From Actinomadura_C alba (lineage in GTDB: Bacteria; Actinomycetota; Actinomycetes; Streptosporangiales; Streptosporangiaceae), in contig NZ_BAAAOK010000001.1 of assembly GCF_039530285.1 (NCBI RefSeq), positions 1 to 64,000 on the forward strand: a DNA stretch of 64,000 nucleotides. The letters run 5' to 3'. Positions 48,855 to 57,610 of this stretch are shown here, one piece after another. Below the pieces are notes generated by a model. The model did no database searches, was not told where the DNA came from, and was given only the letters and a program-made list of their open reading frames with translations. How positions within the stretch are numbered: position 1 is the stretch's first letter; every line of letters starts with the position of its first letter. A program made the position numbers and the translations under genes.

Positions 48855-50342
48855 TCACAGGGGTACGGCGGGCGGCGGGCGAGGCCGGCCGAGCAGGGCC
48901 CACACGGCGACCGCCGCCGCGGCGCAGACGGCCGCAACGGACCACAGCACGACATGCCAGGCGTCGGTGAACTCTGCGAGGTGAAGGGCCCGGTCCGGGC
49001 CGTCGAGGTCGCCCGCCGCGACGCGTGCGGCGGCGTCAACGGCCCCGATCCGCGCCTGGAGCAGGTTGACCAGAGCGGTGCCGAACAGGGCGGTGAACAG
49101 CGTGGCGCCGCCGGCGCGGACGGTGTTGAGGAGACCGGCGGCCATGCCGATCCGGTCCACGCCCACGCGGTTCAGTGCCTGGGCGTCGCTGGTGCCGATC
49201 ACCAGCCCCATGCCGGTACCGATCGTCGCCAGCGGGCCGAGCAGCCCGGTGGCGCCGATGCCCGGGTGCAGCACGGTGAGCCAGGCACTGCCGGTCGCGA
49301 TCAGCAGCAGGCTGAACGTGATGAGGGTGCGGGCGGAGATGGCGTGGTTGATCAGCAGGGCTCCGACCTGGGGCATGAGGAGGACAGGTGCGGTCATCAT
49401 CAGCATGGTGAACCCGGCGGACTGGGCCGAGGCACCGCTCACCCCCTGCAGATAGGTGGGCAGGAACGTGATCACCCCGGCAGGTCCGGCCGCGACGAAC
49501 AGGCAGGCCAGGCACCAGGCCATGAATCCCCGATCGCGGAGCAGGCCCAGATCGAGCACCGGGTGCCGGCTGCGGCGCTCGACCATCGTGAACGCCACCA
49601 GCAGGGCCAGTCCGGTCACGAGAGGTGCGAGCACGCGTGCGCTCCCCCATCCGGCGTCCGACGCCTGGTTGGTGCCGAACATCACCAGCGCGAGAGCGCC
49701 GATGAGGGTGACCGCACCGGGAAGGTCGATGCGAGGTGGCTTCGCCGCCCTCGACTCGGCCATGAACGCGCTGCCCGACCAGATGAGCAGGCCGACGGCG
49801 GCGAAGCCGGCGAAGGTCGGCCGCCAGCCCAGCGAGCCCACGAGCCAGCCGGACAGCGACGGGCCGATGGCCATGCCGACGCCGGCGGTGGTGCCCATCG
49901 CCGCGAACGCCTGGGTACGGGAAGGGCCGGTGAACGTCGCGCCCAGGATCGCGCCGCCGCCGGCCATCACTCCCGCGGCGCCCACACCCGAGAGTGTCCG
50001 CGCCGCGTCCAGCAGCAGGATGCCGGGCGCCACCGCGCTGGCCAGGGCTCCCGCGGTGTAGACGGCGGCGCCGGCGGCGAAGATGCGACGGCGGCCGAAC
50101 AGATCGCCGAGCGAGCCGGCCACCAGCATCAGCGACGAGGCGGCCAGGAAGTATCCGACCACCACCCACTGCAGGGACGCGCCGGAGGCGTTCAGGTCCG
50201 CGCCGATGCGCGGCAGGGCGACCGTCGTACCGGACATCAGCATCGGCAGGGTCAGAAAGCCCAGCAGCACCGCCACGAGTGTCACGGCGGGTCGCCCCTG
50301 ACCTCTGAGGGCGGCGGGCGAAGGAGAGGAAACGTGGCTCAT
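48855..50342 (-). CDS. MFS drug efflux transporter (DHA2, 14 TM)
   Basis: The 495-residue product has about fourteen membrane helices with the DHA2 motifs GSLGDLFGRRRIFAAGAAVY and the motif C-like GVGAAGVMAGGGAILGATF. It resembles actinomycete multidrug/antibiotic exporters. The ATG at 50342 is 4 bases after the TetR stop, so both are made from one message. The TetR protein presumably represses its own operon. Confidence 0.92.
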   Translation of the reverse strand: MSHVSSPSPAALRGQGRPAVTLVAVLLGFLTLPMLMSGTTVALPRIGADLNASGASLQWVVVGYFLAASSLMLVAGSLGDLFGRRRIFAAGAAVYTAGALASAVAPGILLLDAARTLSGVGAAGVMAGGGAILGATFTGPSRTQAFAAMGTTAGVGMAIGPSLSGWLVGSLGWRPTFAGFAAVGLLIWSGSAFMAESRAAKPPRIDLPGAVTLIGALALVMFGTNQASDAGWGSARVLAPLVTGLALLVAFTMVERRSRHPVLDLGLLRDRGFMAWCLACLFVAAGPAGVITFLPTYLQGVSGASAQSAGFTMLMMTAPVLLMPQVGALLINHAISARTLITFSLLLIATGSAWLTVLHPGIGATGLLGPLATIGTGMGLVIGTSDAQALNRVGVDRIGMAAGLLNTVRAGGATLFTALFGTALVNLLQARIGAVDAAARVAAGDLDGPDRALHLAEFTDAWHVVLWSVAAVCAAAAVAVWALLGRPRPPPAVPL

Positions 50343-50346
50343 CGCG

Positions 50347-50988
50347 TCAACGGGTGTAGCCGTACAGGAACGCCCGGACAGCCGAGGCGACCATCTCGCC
50401 AATGTCCTCCTCGGCGATGACGGCGCCCGGGTAGGACCGGTCCACGACCGAGACCAGCAGCATGAGGTGCAGTGCCGCCTGCTGCGGGTCGTCGACGTGC
50501 AGCAGTCCCCGTTCGGCCAGTTTCCGGATGTACTCGGCGAGCTCACGGCGGACGCGGAGCGGCCCGGTCTCGCGCCATGCGTCGATGGCGGCCGGCGGGA
50601 TGTGCCCCGCCTCGGCGTTGATCTGCCGGACCAGCGCGAAGTGGTCGAGGTGGTCGTCGGCCATCGGCTTCACCCAGTCCAGACCGAACTCGATCAGGTC
50701 GGCCTCCAGGTCCGTGACCTTCCGCAGGTGACGATCGATGACCGCGATCTGGTCCTGGGCGACCCGGGTGGCGCTCTCCTGGATGACCGCCTCGAAGAGC
50801 CGGGCCTTGTCCTGGAAGTGGTTGTAGATGGTCCGCGTGGACACGCCCGCCGTCGTGGAGATCGCATCGATGCTGGCGCGCGTGTAGCCGTCGCGCGCGA
50901 ACACCGTCAGCGCGCCGGCGAGTATCGCCCGGCGTTTGTCCGCCAGCCCTCCGCGCGGCTGGGTCTTCACGGTCTCGTGCCTGGTCAT
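50347..50988 (-). CDS. TetR-family regulator of the MFS operon
   Basis: The 213-residue product starts MTRHETVKTQPRGGLADKRR and has the TetR HTH (ALTVFARDGYTRASIDAIST then TAGVSTRTIYNHFQDKARLF). The ATG at 50988 follows GGAGG by 8 bases. It precedes the MFS exporter gene in one operon and is divergent from an FMN reductase gene; the AT-rich gap has TTACAT direct repeats that could be its binding site. Confidence 0.9.
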   Translation of the reverse strand: MTRHETVKTQPRGGLADKRRAILAGALTVFARDGYTRASIDAISTTAGVSTRTIYNHFQDKARLFEAVIQESATRVAQDQIAVIDRHLRKVTDLEADLIEFGLDWVKPMADDHLDHFALVRQINAEAGHIPPAAIDAWRETGPLRVRRELAEYIRKLAERGLLHVDDPQQAALHLMLLVSVVDRSYPGAVIAEEDIGEMVASAVRAFLYGYTR

Positions 50989-51092
50989 CCCGGGTACCTC
51001 CGCAAGAGTTACATGCATCGTTTTACATTTTGCCATACACATTGTACTTTACTTTCCGTTCCACCCTGAATCGACGCCGAGGAGTGAGGCAG

Positions 51093-51713
51093 ATGGTCCG
51101 GATCGCCATCATCATCGGGAGCACCCGTCCCCAACGCAGGACGGCGGTCGCCGCACAGTGGGTCGGCGACGTGGCCGGCCGGCACCCCGCCGTCACGGCC
51201 GGCGAGGCGACCTTCGAGATCGTCGACCTGGTCGACTACGGGCTGCCGGTACTGGACGAGCCCACACCCGCGATGTTCGCCGACTACCGCAACGCGCACA
51301 CGACGCGATGGGCCCAGGCGATCGACTCGTTCGACGGGTTCGTCTTCGTCACACCGGAGTACAACCACGCTCCCCCGGCGGCGCTGAAGAACGCCATCGA
51401 CTTCCTGTTCGCCGAATGGAACAACAAGACCGCCGGATTCGTCAGCCACGGCGTTCACGCCGGAGTCCGCGCCGTGGAACAACTGCGGCTGACGATGACC
51501 GAACTCCAGGTCGCCAACGTGCGCACCCAGGTCGCACTCTCGGCGTTCACCGACTTCGAGATCACGGACCCCACCGAACCCGGCCTGATCGCGCCGGGAG
51601 ACCACCAAGAGCCCACCCTGATCGAGATGCTGAGCGAGATCATCACCTGGTCGCGGGCCCTCAAGCCGCTGCGCGACACCACCGCGAGAAGCGAGGCGGT
51701 CCCGGTTGCGTGA
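51093..51713 (+). CDS. NADPH-dependent FMN reductase
   Basis: The 206-residue product has the flavodoxin-like fold of FMN_red proteins: IIIGSTRPQRRTAVAAQWV (phosphate loop) and FVFVTPEYNHAPPAALKNAI (the conserved PEYN). It reduces FMN or quinones with NAD(P)H. A GAGGAG ribosome site precedes the ATG. It is divergent from the TetR/MFS operon and likely shares that control. Confidence 0.93.
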   Translation: MVRIAIIIGSTRPQRRTAVAAQWVGDVAGRHPAVTAGEATFEIVDLVDYGLPVLDEPTPAMFADYRNAHTTRWAQAIDSFDGFVFVTPEYNHAPPAALKNAIDFLFAEWNNKTAGFVSHGVHAGVRAVEQLRLTMTELQVANVRTQVALSAFTDFEITDPTEPGLIAPGDHQEPTLIEMLSEIITWSRALKPLRDTTARSEAVPVA

Positions 51714-51791
51714 CGCGCCTCCCCCGTACCGTCATGCGCCATGAAGATGTGACCCCGGCGCACGCTGAAGTACCTGGCAGGAGGGTCAAAG

Positions 51792-51825
51792 ATATTAGCT
51801 CTTATTAAGAGGTAAGAGTTAATAT
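51792..51825. promoter_or_regulatory. Probable MarR operator
   Basis: ATATTA-g-CTCTTA at 51792-51804 is mirrored by TAAGAG-t-TAATAT at 51813-51825, a nearly perfect inverted repeat with an 8-base centre. It is strikingly AT-rich in this GC-rich DNA and ends 6 bases before the MarR start, overlapping its promoter. Confidence 0.8.
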
Positions 51826-51831
51826 GCCCAT

Positions 51832-52329
51832 GTGAGCAGCGATGGCGTCGGACTGGCCGGCGATCTCATGGACGTGACGGTGGCGATGCGCCGGCTGGTG
51901 CGGCGCAGGCTGCGAGACGAGATGCCACCACCGCGGCTCCGTCCCGCCCAGGTCGAGCTGTTGCTCGTGGTCGGCCGCCGGCCCGGCATCAGCGTCGCCG
52001 CGGCCGCCCGCGAGCTGCATCTCGCGGACAACTCCGTGAGCACCCTGGTCAACCAGCTGGCCGGTATGGAGATGCTGCGCCGGGAGATCGACCCCGCCGA
52101 CCGGCGGGCGGCGCGGCTCGAGCTCACCCCCATGGCGCGGCGGCGCATGGCGGAGTGGCGGGACCGCAGGGCGAGGCTCGTGGGCGCACGGCTCGAGCAG
52201 CTTCCCCCTGAGGACGTCGCGGCGATCGCCGCGGCGCTCCCCGCGCTCCGCCGGTTGCTCTCCCGGCTGCAGCAGACACCGCCCGAAGAAGACGCGCGTG
52301 AACCGCCGGTCGAGATCCAGCCGTCCTGA
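51832..52329 (+). CDS. MarR-family regulator
   Basis: The 165-residue product has a winged helix with RPAQVELLLVVGRRPGISVA, the recognition helix AARELHLADNSVSTLVNQLA and wing REIDPADRRAARLELTPMAR. The GTG at 51832 is directly downstream of a strong palindrome. It precedes the second ABC exporter operon in the same orientation, which it probably controls. Confidence 0.93.
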   Translation: MSSDGVGLAGDLMDVTVAMRRLVRRRLRDEMPPPRLRPAQVELLLVVGRRPGISVAAAARELHLADNSVSTLVNQLAGMEMLRREIDPADRRAARLELTPMARRRMAEWRDRRARLVGARLEQLPPEDVAAIAAALPALRRLLSRLQQTPPEEDAREPPVEIQPS

Positions 52330-52419
52330 CGGCGGCACAAGGAGGCCATCGACGGACCGAACCCGCAGTGAGCGACGAACGCGGAGCCCCGCCGACCTGA
52401 ACGACCCTCGGGGGCGGTA

Positions 52420-53253
52420 ATGAGCAGTGAGAAAGCAACGGCGAAGCCGACGAGTGAGTACGCGGTCGCCTGCCGGGACCTGCGGCACGCGTTCGGCGGC
52501 GCCGTGGCGGTCGACGGAGTCGACCTCGCGGTGGCCGAGGGCGAGATCTTCGGCCTGCTCGGCCCGAACGGCGCCGGCAAGACCACGACCATCCGTCTGA
52601 TCACCACCCTTCTTCCGGCCCGGCCCGGCATGGTGGAGGTGTTCGGACTCGACGCCGCGCGCCACCAGATGGCCGTACGAAGATCGATCGGCTATCTGCC
52701 CCAGCAGTTATCCGCGGACGCGGCACTCACCGGCCGCGAGAACGTGGAGCTGTTCGCCCGGCTGTTCGACGTGCCACGGTCAGAGCGCCGCGAGCGAGTC
52801 GGCGAGGTCCTGTCCGCCGTGGGCCTCGAGAACGCGGCGGAGCGGCGCGCGCAGACCTACTCGGGCGGCATGATCCGACGGCTCGAACTGGCCCAGGCGT
52901 TGGTCAGCACCCCCCGCCTGCTCATTCTGGACGAGCCGACGATCGGGCTCGACCCCGTGGCGCGCGACGGCGTGTGGGAGCGCATTCAGGAGGTACGCCG
53001 GACCACCGGCATGACCGTCCTCGTGACCACGCACCACATGGACGAGGCCGACCTGCACTGCAACCGGATCGCGCTCATGCACCGCGGGCGCATCCGCGCA
53101 CTCGGCACTCCGTCGGAACTCAAGTCCGGTCTGGAGTCAGGGGCGACCCTGGAGGAGGTGTTCCGTGCCTACACCGGCGACCAACTCGACGAGCCGGCGG
53201 ACGGTTTCCGCGACGCGCGACGCACCCGCCGCACCGCGAGCCGCCTCGGCTGA
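52420..53253 (+). CDS. ABC exporter ATPase (DrrA-like), second system
   Basis: The 277-residue product has Walker A LLGPNGAGKTTTIRLITTLL, signature TYSGGMIRRLELAQALVSTP, Walker B LILDEPTIGLDP and a C-terminal DELDE-type tail shorter than the first system's (ends TRRTASRLG). It follows the MarR gene by 90 bases and precedes the permease gene in the same frame, separated by its TGA. Confidence 0.93.
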   Translation: MSSEKATAKPTSEYAVACRDLRHAFGGAVAVDGVDLAVAEGEIFGLLGPNGAGKTTTIRLITTLLPARPGMVEVFGLDAARHQMAVRRSIGYLPQQLSADAALTGRENVELFARLFDVPRSERRERVGEVLSAVGLENAAERRAQTYSGGMIRRLELAQALVSTPRLLILDEPTIGLDPVARDGVWERIQEVRRTTGMTVLVTTHHMDEADLHCNRIALMHRGRIRALGTPSELKSGLESGATLEEVFRAYTGDQLDEPADGFRDARRTRRTASRLG

Positions 53254-53298
53254 ATCTCCGCTCCCCACCGGCCCTCGTGGCGGCTGTTCCCGGGCCGC

Positions 53299-54027
53299 GT
53301 GGCCGCGCTCTGCGTCGTCGAACTGCAGAAGATACGGCACGACCGGACAGAGCTGTACACCCGAGCGATCCAGCCGGCGCTGTGGCTGCTCATCTTCGGA
53401 GAGACGTTCTCGCGCATCCAGGCCATCCCGACCGGCCAGGTTCCCTACCTCGACTACCTGGCACCGGGGATCCTCGCCCAGTCCGCCCTCTTCATCGCGA
53501 TCTTCTATGGCATCCAGATCATCTGGGAGCGCGACGCCGGCGTGCTCGTCACGCCGACGCCGCGAACGGCCCTGGTCACCGGCAAGGCGTTCGCGGCGGG
53601 CGTGCGGGCGCTCGCGCAGGCCGTGGCCATCCTCGTGCTGTCGATACTGCTCGGCGTGACGCTGACGCTCAACCCTCTGCGCTGGCTCGGAGTCGTCGTC
53701 ATCGTGATGCTCGGCACCGCGTTCTTCGCCTGTCTGTCCATGACCATCGCCGGCCTCGCCATGTCCCGCGACCGGCTGATGGGCATCGGCCAGGCCATCA
53801 CGATGCCACTGTTCTTCGGGTCGAACGCGCTCTACCCCGTCGCCCTCATGCCGGATTGGCTGCGGGTCGTCAGCCATGTCAATCCGCTGAGCTACGAGGT
53901 CGACGCCCTGCGCCACCTGCTCATCGGCATCCCCGGGAACCTTCCCCTCGATTTCGCCGTGCTCGTCCTCGCGACCGCGGCCGGGATCATCACCGCGTCG
54001 TCCGTACTGGGCCGGCTCGTCCGCTGA
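53299..54027 (+). CDS. ABC-2 type permease, second system
   Basis: The product has about six membrane helices and the ABC-2 region VPYLDYLAPGILAQSALFIA, with ELQKIRHDRTELYTRAIQPA at its start. The GTG at 53299 is the first available start, yet the frame is open back to the ATPase stop (53251) and the translation there (ISAPHRPSWRLFPGR) resembles the N-terminus of related permeases, and no ribosome site precedes the GTG. Translation may therefore begin upstream at an unusual codon or by reinitiation. Confidence 0.85.
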   Translation: MAALCVVELQKIRHDRTELYTRAIQPALWLLIFGETFSRIQAIPTGQVPYLDYLAPGILAQSALFIAIFYGIQIIWERDAGVLVTPTPRTALVTGKAFAAGVRALAQAVAILVLSILLGVTLTLNPLRWLGVVVIVMLGTAFFACLSMTIAGLAMSRDRLMGIGQAITMPLFFGSNALYPVALMPDWLRVVSHVNPLSYEVDALRHLLIGIPGNLPLDFAVLVLATAAGIITASSVLGRLVR

Positions 54028-54225
54028 TCCCCGGCTCGGGGCCCGGTCCGGCACCGCCCGCCGCCGGAACCGACTTCCCGCAGCGTGCCGCAGGCCCGTT
54101 GCGCGCATGCAAGCGACGGTGACCGCGACCCGTCCGATACGTAAGTGTGTTCTGTTGTGCGAGAAGACCAGTCCCCACGACGAAATCTGGGTGGTGGCCC
54201 GACGGGGAGGCGCGAAGCCGTCGCG

Positions 54226-54753
54226 ATGGACGCACGGGACGCGTGGCCGGATCTGCCCGCGTTCTCCTCGGGATCACCGTTCGAGTTCCTCTCAAGGTAC
54301 GGCAGGACGGCCGGCTGGAGTGACGCCGTGGCATCCGGAGGTTTCCTCGGAGAGATCGTTCTCGCCGCCACACCGGCCGCCGTGCGGCCGGCCCGCTCCT
54401 ACGTCCGCGAGCTCGTCGGCGAGTACTTCGCCACCGACCGGTCCAGGCTCGGCGATCTCGAGCTGCTGACCAGCGAGGCCATGACGAACTCCCTGATGCA
54501 CGCGAAGCCTCGCCGCGACGGAACGCTCATGCTCTCCGCCCTGCACATCGACCGCCTCGTGCGGGTCGGGGTCACCGACGGCGGCAGCAGGCACGAGGAG
54601 CCGCGGGCGGCCGACGACCCGCACGCCGTCAACGGGTGGGGACTGCACCTGATCGAAGCGCTCGCCACCGGCTACGGGACGCATCGCAACCTCGACGGGA
54701 CCGCGACCTTCTGGTTCGGGGCGGTCATCAGCGAACGGTGGAAGGCGCCATGA
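54226..54753 (+). CDS. RsbW-like ATP-binding protein, second copy
   Basis: The 175-residue product (from the ATG at 54226) has the N-box helix DLELLTSEAMTNSLMHAKPR, then RVGVTDGGSRHEEPRAAD and VNGWGLHLIEALATGYGTHR of the HATPase_c_2 family. Its N-terminal about 50 residues are an extra region. It may inhibit a sigma factor. The stop overlaps the ATG of the methyltransferase gene (ATGA), a pairing often seen in actinomycetes. Confidence 0.88.
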   Translation: MDARDAWPDLPAFSSGSPFEFLSRYGRTAGWSDAVASGGFLGEIVLAATPAAVRPARSYVRELVGEYFATDRSRLGDLELLTSEAMTNSLMHAKPRRDGTLMLSALHIDRLVRVGVTDGGSRHEEPRAADDPHAVNGWGLHLIEALATGYGTHRNLDGTATFWFGAVISERWKAP

Positions 54754-55610
54754 CCTCGGGGACCGTACTGAGCATGGGCCGGTCGGCCGCGCCGAGCCGA
54801 GCCGTGCGCAGGTCTCTCCGAGCGACGGGGAACCCGGCCGGCGGCATCGACTCCACCACCCCCAGTGCCGCCAGGATGTACGACCACTACCTCGGTGGCA
54901 AGGACAACTACGCCGTGGACCGGGCCCTCGCCGAACGGGCACTGCGGAGGGCCCCGATCATCTCCCGGCTCGTCCGGGTCAACCGGGCCTTTCTCGGCGA
55001 CTCCGTCCGGCTCCTCGCCCAGCAGGCCGGCATCCGGCAGTTCCTGGACATCGGATGCGGTCTTCCGACGCACGACAACGTGGACGACATCGTCCGGCGG
55101 GTCGACCCGGCCTGCCGGGTGGCGTATGTCGACAACGATCCGATGGTGTTCAGTCACGCGCGGGCCCTGCTGGCCGTCAGTGGCGACACCAAGGCCTTCG
55201 CGGCCGATCTGCGTGAGCCCGGCGAGATCCTCGGCCATCCGGAACTCACCCAACTGATCGACTTCAGTGAGCCCGTCGCGGTGCTCCTGCTGAGCGTCCT
55301 GCACTTCATCAGCGATGCCGAGAACCCGCGCCGGATCATCGACGACCTGCTGAGCGGCCTGCCCCCGGGCAGCCACGTTGTCATCAGCCATGCCGAGCGA
55401 ACGCCGGATCTCGAAGCGGTCTCCGCGCTCTACCAGGAGGCCGACGTTCCCTTCACACCCAGAAGCCGGCAGGAGATAGCCGGCCTTTCCCACGGCCTGG
55501 AGTTGTTCCCGCCCTACCCGGTGAACCTTCCGCTTTCGCGCTTCGGCCACCAGTTGAGAATCCGCGGCACGGTGCCCCTCATCGGGTGCATCGGGCGGAA
55601 GCCCGCATAA
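54750..55610 (+). CDS. DUF574-type SAM-dependent methyltransferase
   Basis: The 286-residue product shows the DUF574/SAMT hallmark SAARMYDHYLGGKDNYAVDR near the N-terminus and the SAM-binding loop FLDIGCGLPTHDNV, with AYVDNDPMVFSHARALL downstream. These proteins are numerous in actinomycetes and structurally known, but their substrates are not. It is coupled to the ATPase gene. Confidence 0.93.
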   Translation: MTSGTVLSMGRSAAPSRAVRRSLRATGNPAGGIDSTTPSAARMYDHYLGGKDNYAVDRALAERALRRAPIISRLVRVNRAFLGDSVRLLAQQAGIRQFLDIGCGLPTHDNVDDIVRRVDPACRVAYVDNDPMVFSHARALLAVSGDTKAFAADLREPGEILGHPELTQLIDFSEPVAVLLLSVLHFISDAENPRRIIDDLLSGLPPGSHVVISHAERTPDLEAVSALYQEADVPFTPRSRQEIAGLSHGLELFPPYPVNLPLSRFGHQLRIRGTVPLIGCIGRKPA

Positions 55611-55724
55611 CAGAGCGTCACATACGTGAGAACCTGCCTAGGATGGATCGCGCCTTTCGGCCGTGCCGCACCCGGCCGCCCGATAGGATCTCAGGGTCAG
55701 CGAGTGCCACCACTAAGGCAAGTC

Positions 55725-56771
55725 ATGACAGCGGACAGTGAGCCGAAGTCTCTTTCCGAAATCGCCAGTGCCATCGGGCTGAACATGTCCGATGTGGCGA
55801 TGTTCTCCGGGCTCGACGAGAGCACGGTATTCCGGCTGTGGGATAACACGGGCTGGCTCGACCGCATCAGTGGCCGGTCACTGCAGAGCCTCATGTCATC
55901 GGTTCCCGGAATCGCCGAATACTCCATGGCGCACTCCATCCTGAAGCGGCGCGACGCGCTCGTCGCGGACCTCCAGGCCGAAGGGCTGAGCGTCGATCTG
56001 CGGGCACTGGAGAGTTCGACCGTCGCCCGCCAGCATCTCCTGAACGCCCTCGAGGCCGCGCTGCACATCGTACGGGGCGGCGCCGGCCAGAAGGTCTCGT
56101 CCTACCTCGCGCGCTTCTGGGGACGAGAGCAGGATCGCGCGCTCGAGACGCTCTATTCCACTGAGCAGGGCCATGGACTGCTGAACGACCCGCACAAACT
56201 CTTCGAGGCCTCGATCGAACTGGCCCCCCGACTGAGCCGCAAGACCTATTCGTTCCACTCGATCCTGGCCCTCAACATTCTCACCCATCAGGTCAGCAAG
56301 GTGACCGGCATACCCGATGCGGGACTCACGTTCCCGGCCGACGGGCGGCAGACCGCCTTCATGATACGCGGTGGTGTGATGGGGTCGCTGATCAGCTCGA
56401 ACAACCTGAACCTCGCGGAGAGATATCAACGTGAATTAAACCGGACTCCGCTGTACGCGACGCTCGAAGAATGGTCGTTTCCCACGTACACCCGAGACGG
56501 CCGGATAAGCTCCGACTTCACGTTGCCCAGCTCATTGCTGTTGCACAATACGGCAAGAGAGGTTCTGCGGGAGATATCGAGCTACAACGAAGCGTACCTG
56601 TACTACCTGGTGGCGGTTTATATTCCCTTGGCACTGCAGCGCGATCCTACGTTCGGATCGATGACCGCGGAGCTGGTGACGGCGCTCGAACGGCGGGGCG
56701 CCGACTGCCAGGACAAGAGACTTCGAAAAATGTGCAGCAAATTGGTGAAACAGCTCAAGGGCATGGCCTGA
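55725..56771 (+). CDS. Hypothetical HTH-like protein
   Basis: The 348-residue product starts MTADSEPKSLSEIASAIGLN and its first about 45 residues fit a helix-turn-helix (SEIASAIGLNMSDVAMFSGL then DESTVFRLWD). The rest is helical and unlike any effector domain I recognise. The ATG at 55725 follows a weak AAGG. The gene is less GC-biased in places (for example around 56580-56750) than its neighbours. It is followed by a methyltransferase gene with a 24-base gap, so the two may form an operon for a regulated modification. Confidence 0.55.
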   Translation: MTADSEPKSLSEIASAIGLNMSDVAMFSGLDESTVFRLWDNTGWLDRISGRSLQSLMSSVPGIAEYSMAHSILKRRDALVADLQAEGLSVDLRALESSTVARQHLLNALEAALHIVRGGAGQKVSSYLARFWGREQDRALETLYSTEQGHGLLNDPHKLFEASIELAPRLSRKTYSFHSILALNILTHQVSKVTGIPDAGLTFPADGRQTAFMIRGGVMGSLISSNNLNLAERYQRELNRTPLYATLEEWSFPTYTRDGRISSDFTLPSSLLLHNTAREVLREISSYNEAYLYYLVAVYIPLALQRDPTFGSMTAELVTALERRGADCQDKRLRKMCSKLVKQLKGMA

Positions 56772-56795
56772 TACATGCTGGAGAATGGGGGGAAG

Positions 56796-57560
56796 ATGGA
56801 CGACACCGTCCGGGCGGTCGCGAATCCAACGCACGCGAGATGGGAGGCCAATGCCGAATACTGGGTAAAGATCATCCGGGAGGGCCGGGATCGCTACCGC
56901 ACCGAACTCACCGATCGGGCCGTCCTCGACGCGATCGGCCCATGCGAGGGGCTGAGGATCCTCGACGCGGGTTGCGGTGAGGGCTACCTCGCCCGGAGAC
57001 TCGCGTCCCTGGGTGCCGACGTCGTGGGCATCGACGCCTCCGAAGGTCTGATAGACGCGGCCCAGAGCGTGCCCGCGGGCCATAGCGGGTCGGTCTCGTT
57101 CACGTGCGCGAGCGTCGAGGCGATGCCCGCCGCGGACGAGGTCTTCGACCTCGTGGTGTGCAACCACCTGCTCAGCCACCTGCAGGACCCGGCGCACGCG
57201 ATCCACGAGTTCGGCCGGGTTCTGAGGCCCGGAGGCCGGCTGGTCATGCTCACCCTGCACCCGTGCTTCTACACCGAGAACTCGGAACACGGGGCGATGA
57301 CCAGCGTGCCGGCGTCGAAGTACTTCGCCGCCCGTGGCATTGACCAGCATTTCCTCGTCGACGGGCTCGAGTCACCGTCAATGATCACTTCCTGGCTCCG
57401 GCCGCTGGAGTACTACTCGGCGACGCTGCGCGACGCCGGCTTCGTCATAACGGACCTGCGAGAGCCGCACCCAACGGCGGAACAGCTCCGGAGCGACCCC
57501 TGGTGGCGCGAGAGCTTCCCGGCCGCGCTCTTCATTCTCATGATCGCGGAGCGGCGATGA
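56796..57560 (+). CDS. Class I SAM-dependent methyltransferase
   Basis: The 254-residue product starts MDDTVRAVANPTHARWEANA and has the SAM-binding motif RILDAGCGEGYLARRLASLG with VVGIDASEGLIDAAQ and FDLVVCNHLLSHLQDPAHAI. It belongs to the UbiE/Methyltransf_11-like class; substrate unknown. I chose the ATG at 56796, after GGGGGG; an ATG at 56775 is possible. It follows the HTH-like gene and precedes a convergent phosphotransferase gene. Confidence 0.9.
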   Translation: MDDTVRAVANPTHARWEANAEYWVKIIREGRDRYRTELTDRAVLDAIGPCEGLRILDAGCGEGYLARRLASLGADVVGIDASEGLIDAAQSVPAGHSGSVSFTCASVEAMPAADEVFDLVVCNHLLSHLQDPAHAIHEFGRVLRPGGRLVMLTLHPCFYTENSEHGAMTSVPASKYFAARGIDQHFLVDGLESPSMITSWLRPLEYYSATLRDAGFVITDLREPHPTAEQLRSDPWWRESFPAALFILMIAERR

Positions 57561-57610
57561 CGCCACCGACGTGGCCGGAGCGCCGGCCCGGCCGGTGACC
57601 GAACGCCCCG

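Noticed and set aside
48810..48890. Reverse-strand sequence ACCTGATGCGGATGGATCGG followed by CGCGAAGGGGA, similar to the 3' half of a TPP riboswitch
   Set aside because: The obligatory CTGAGA segment and the partner helix are missing upstream, where the MFS gene ends; the downstream gene is not a thiamine gene. Resemblance is probably accidental.
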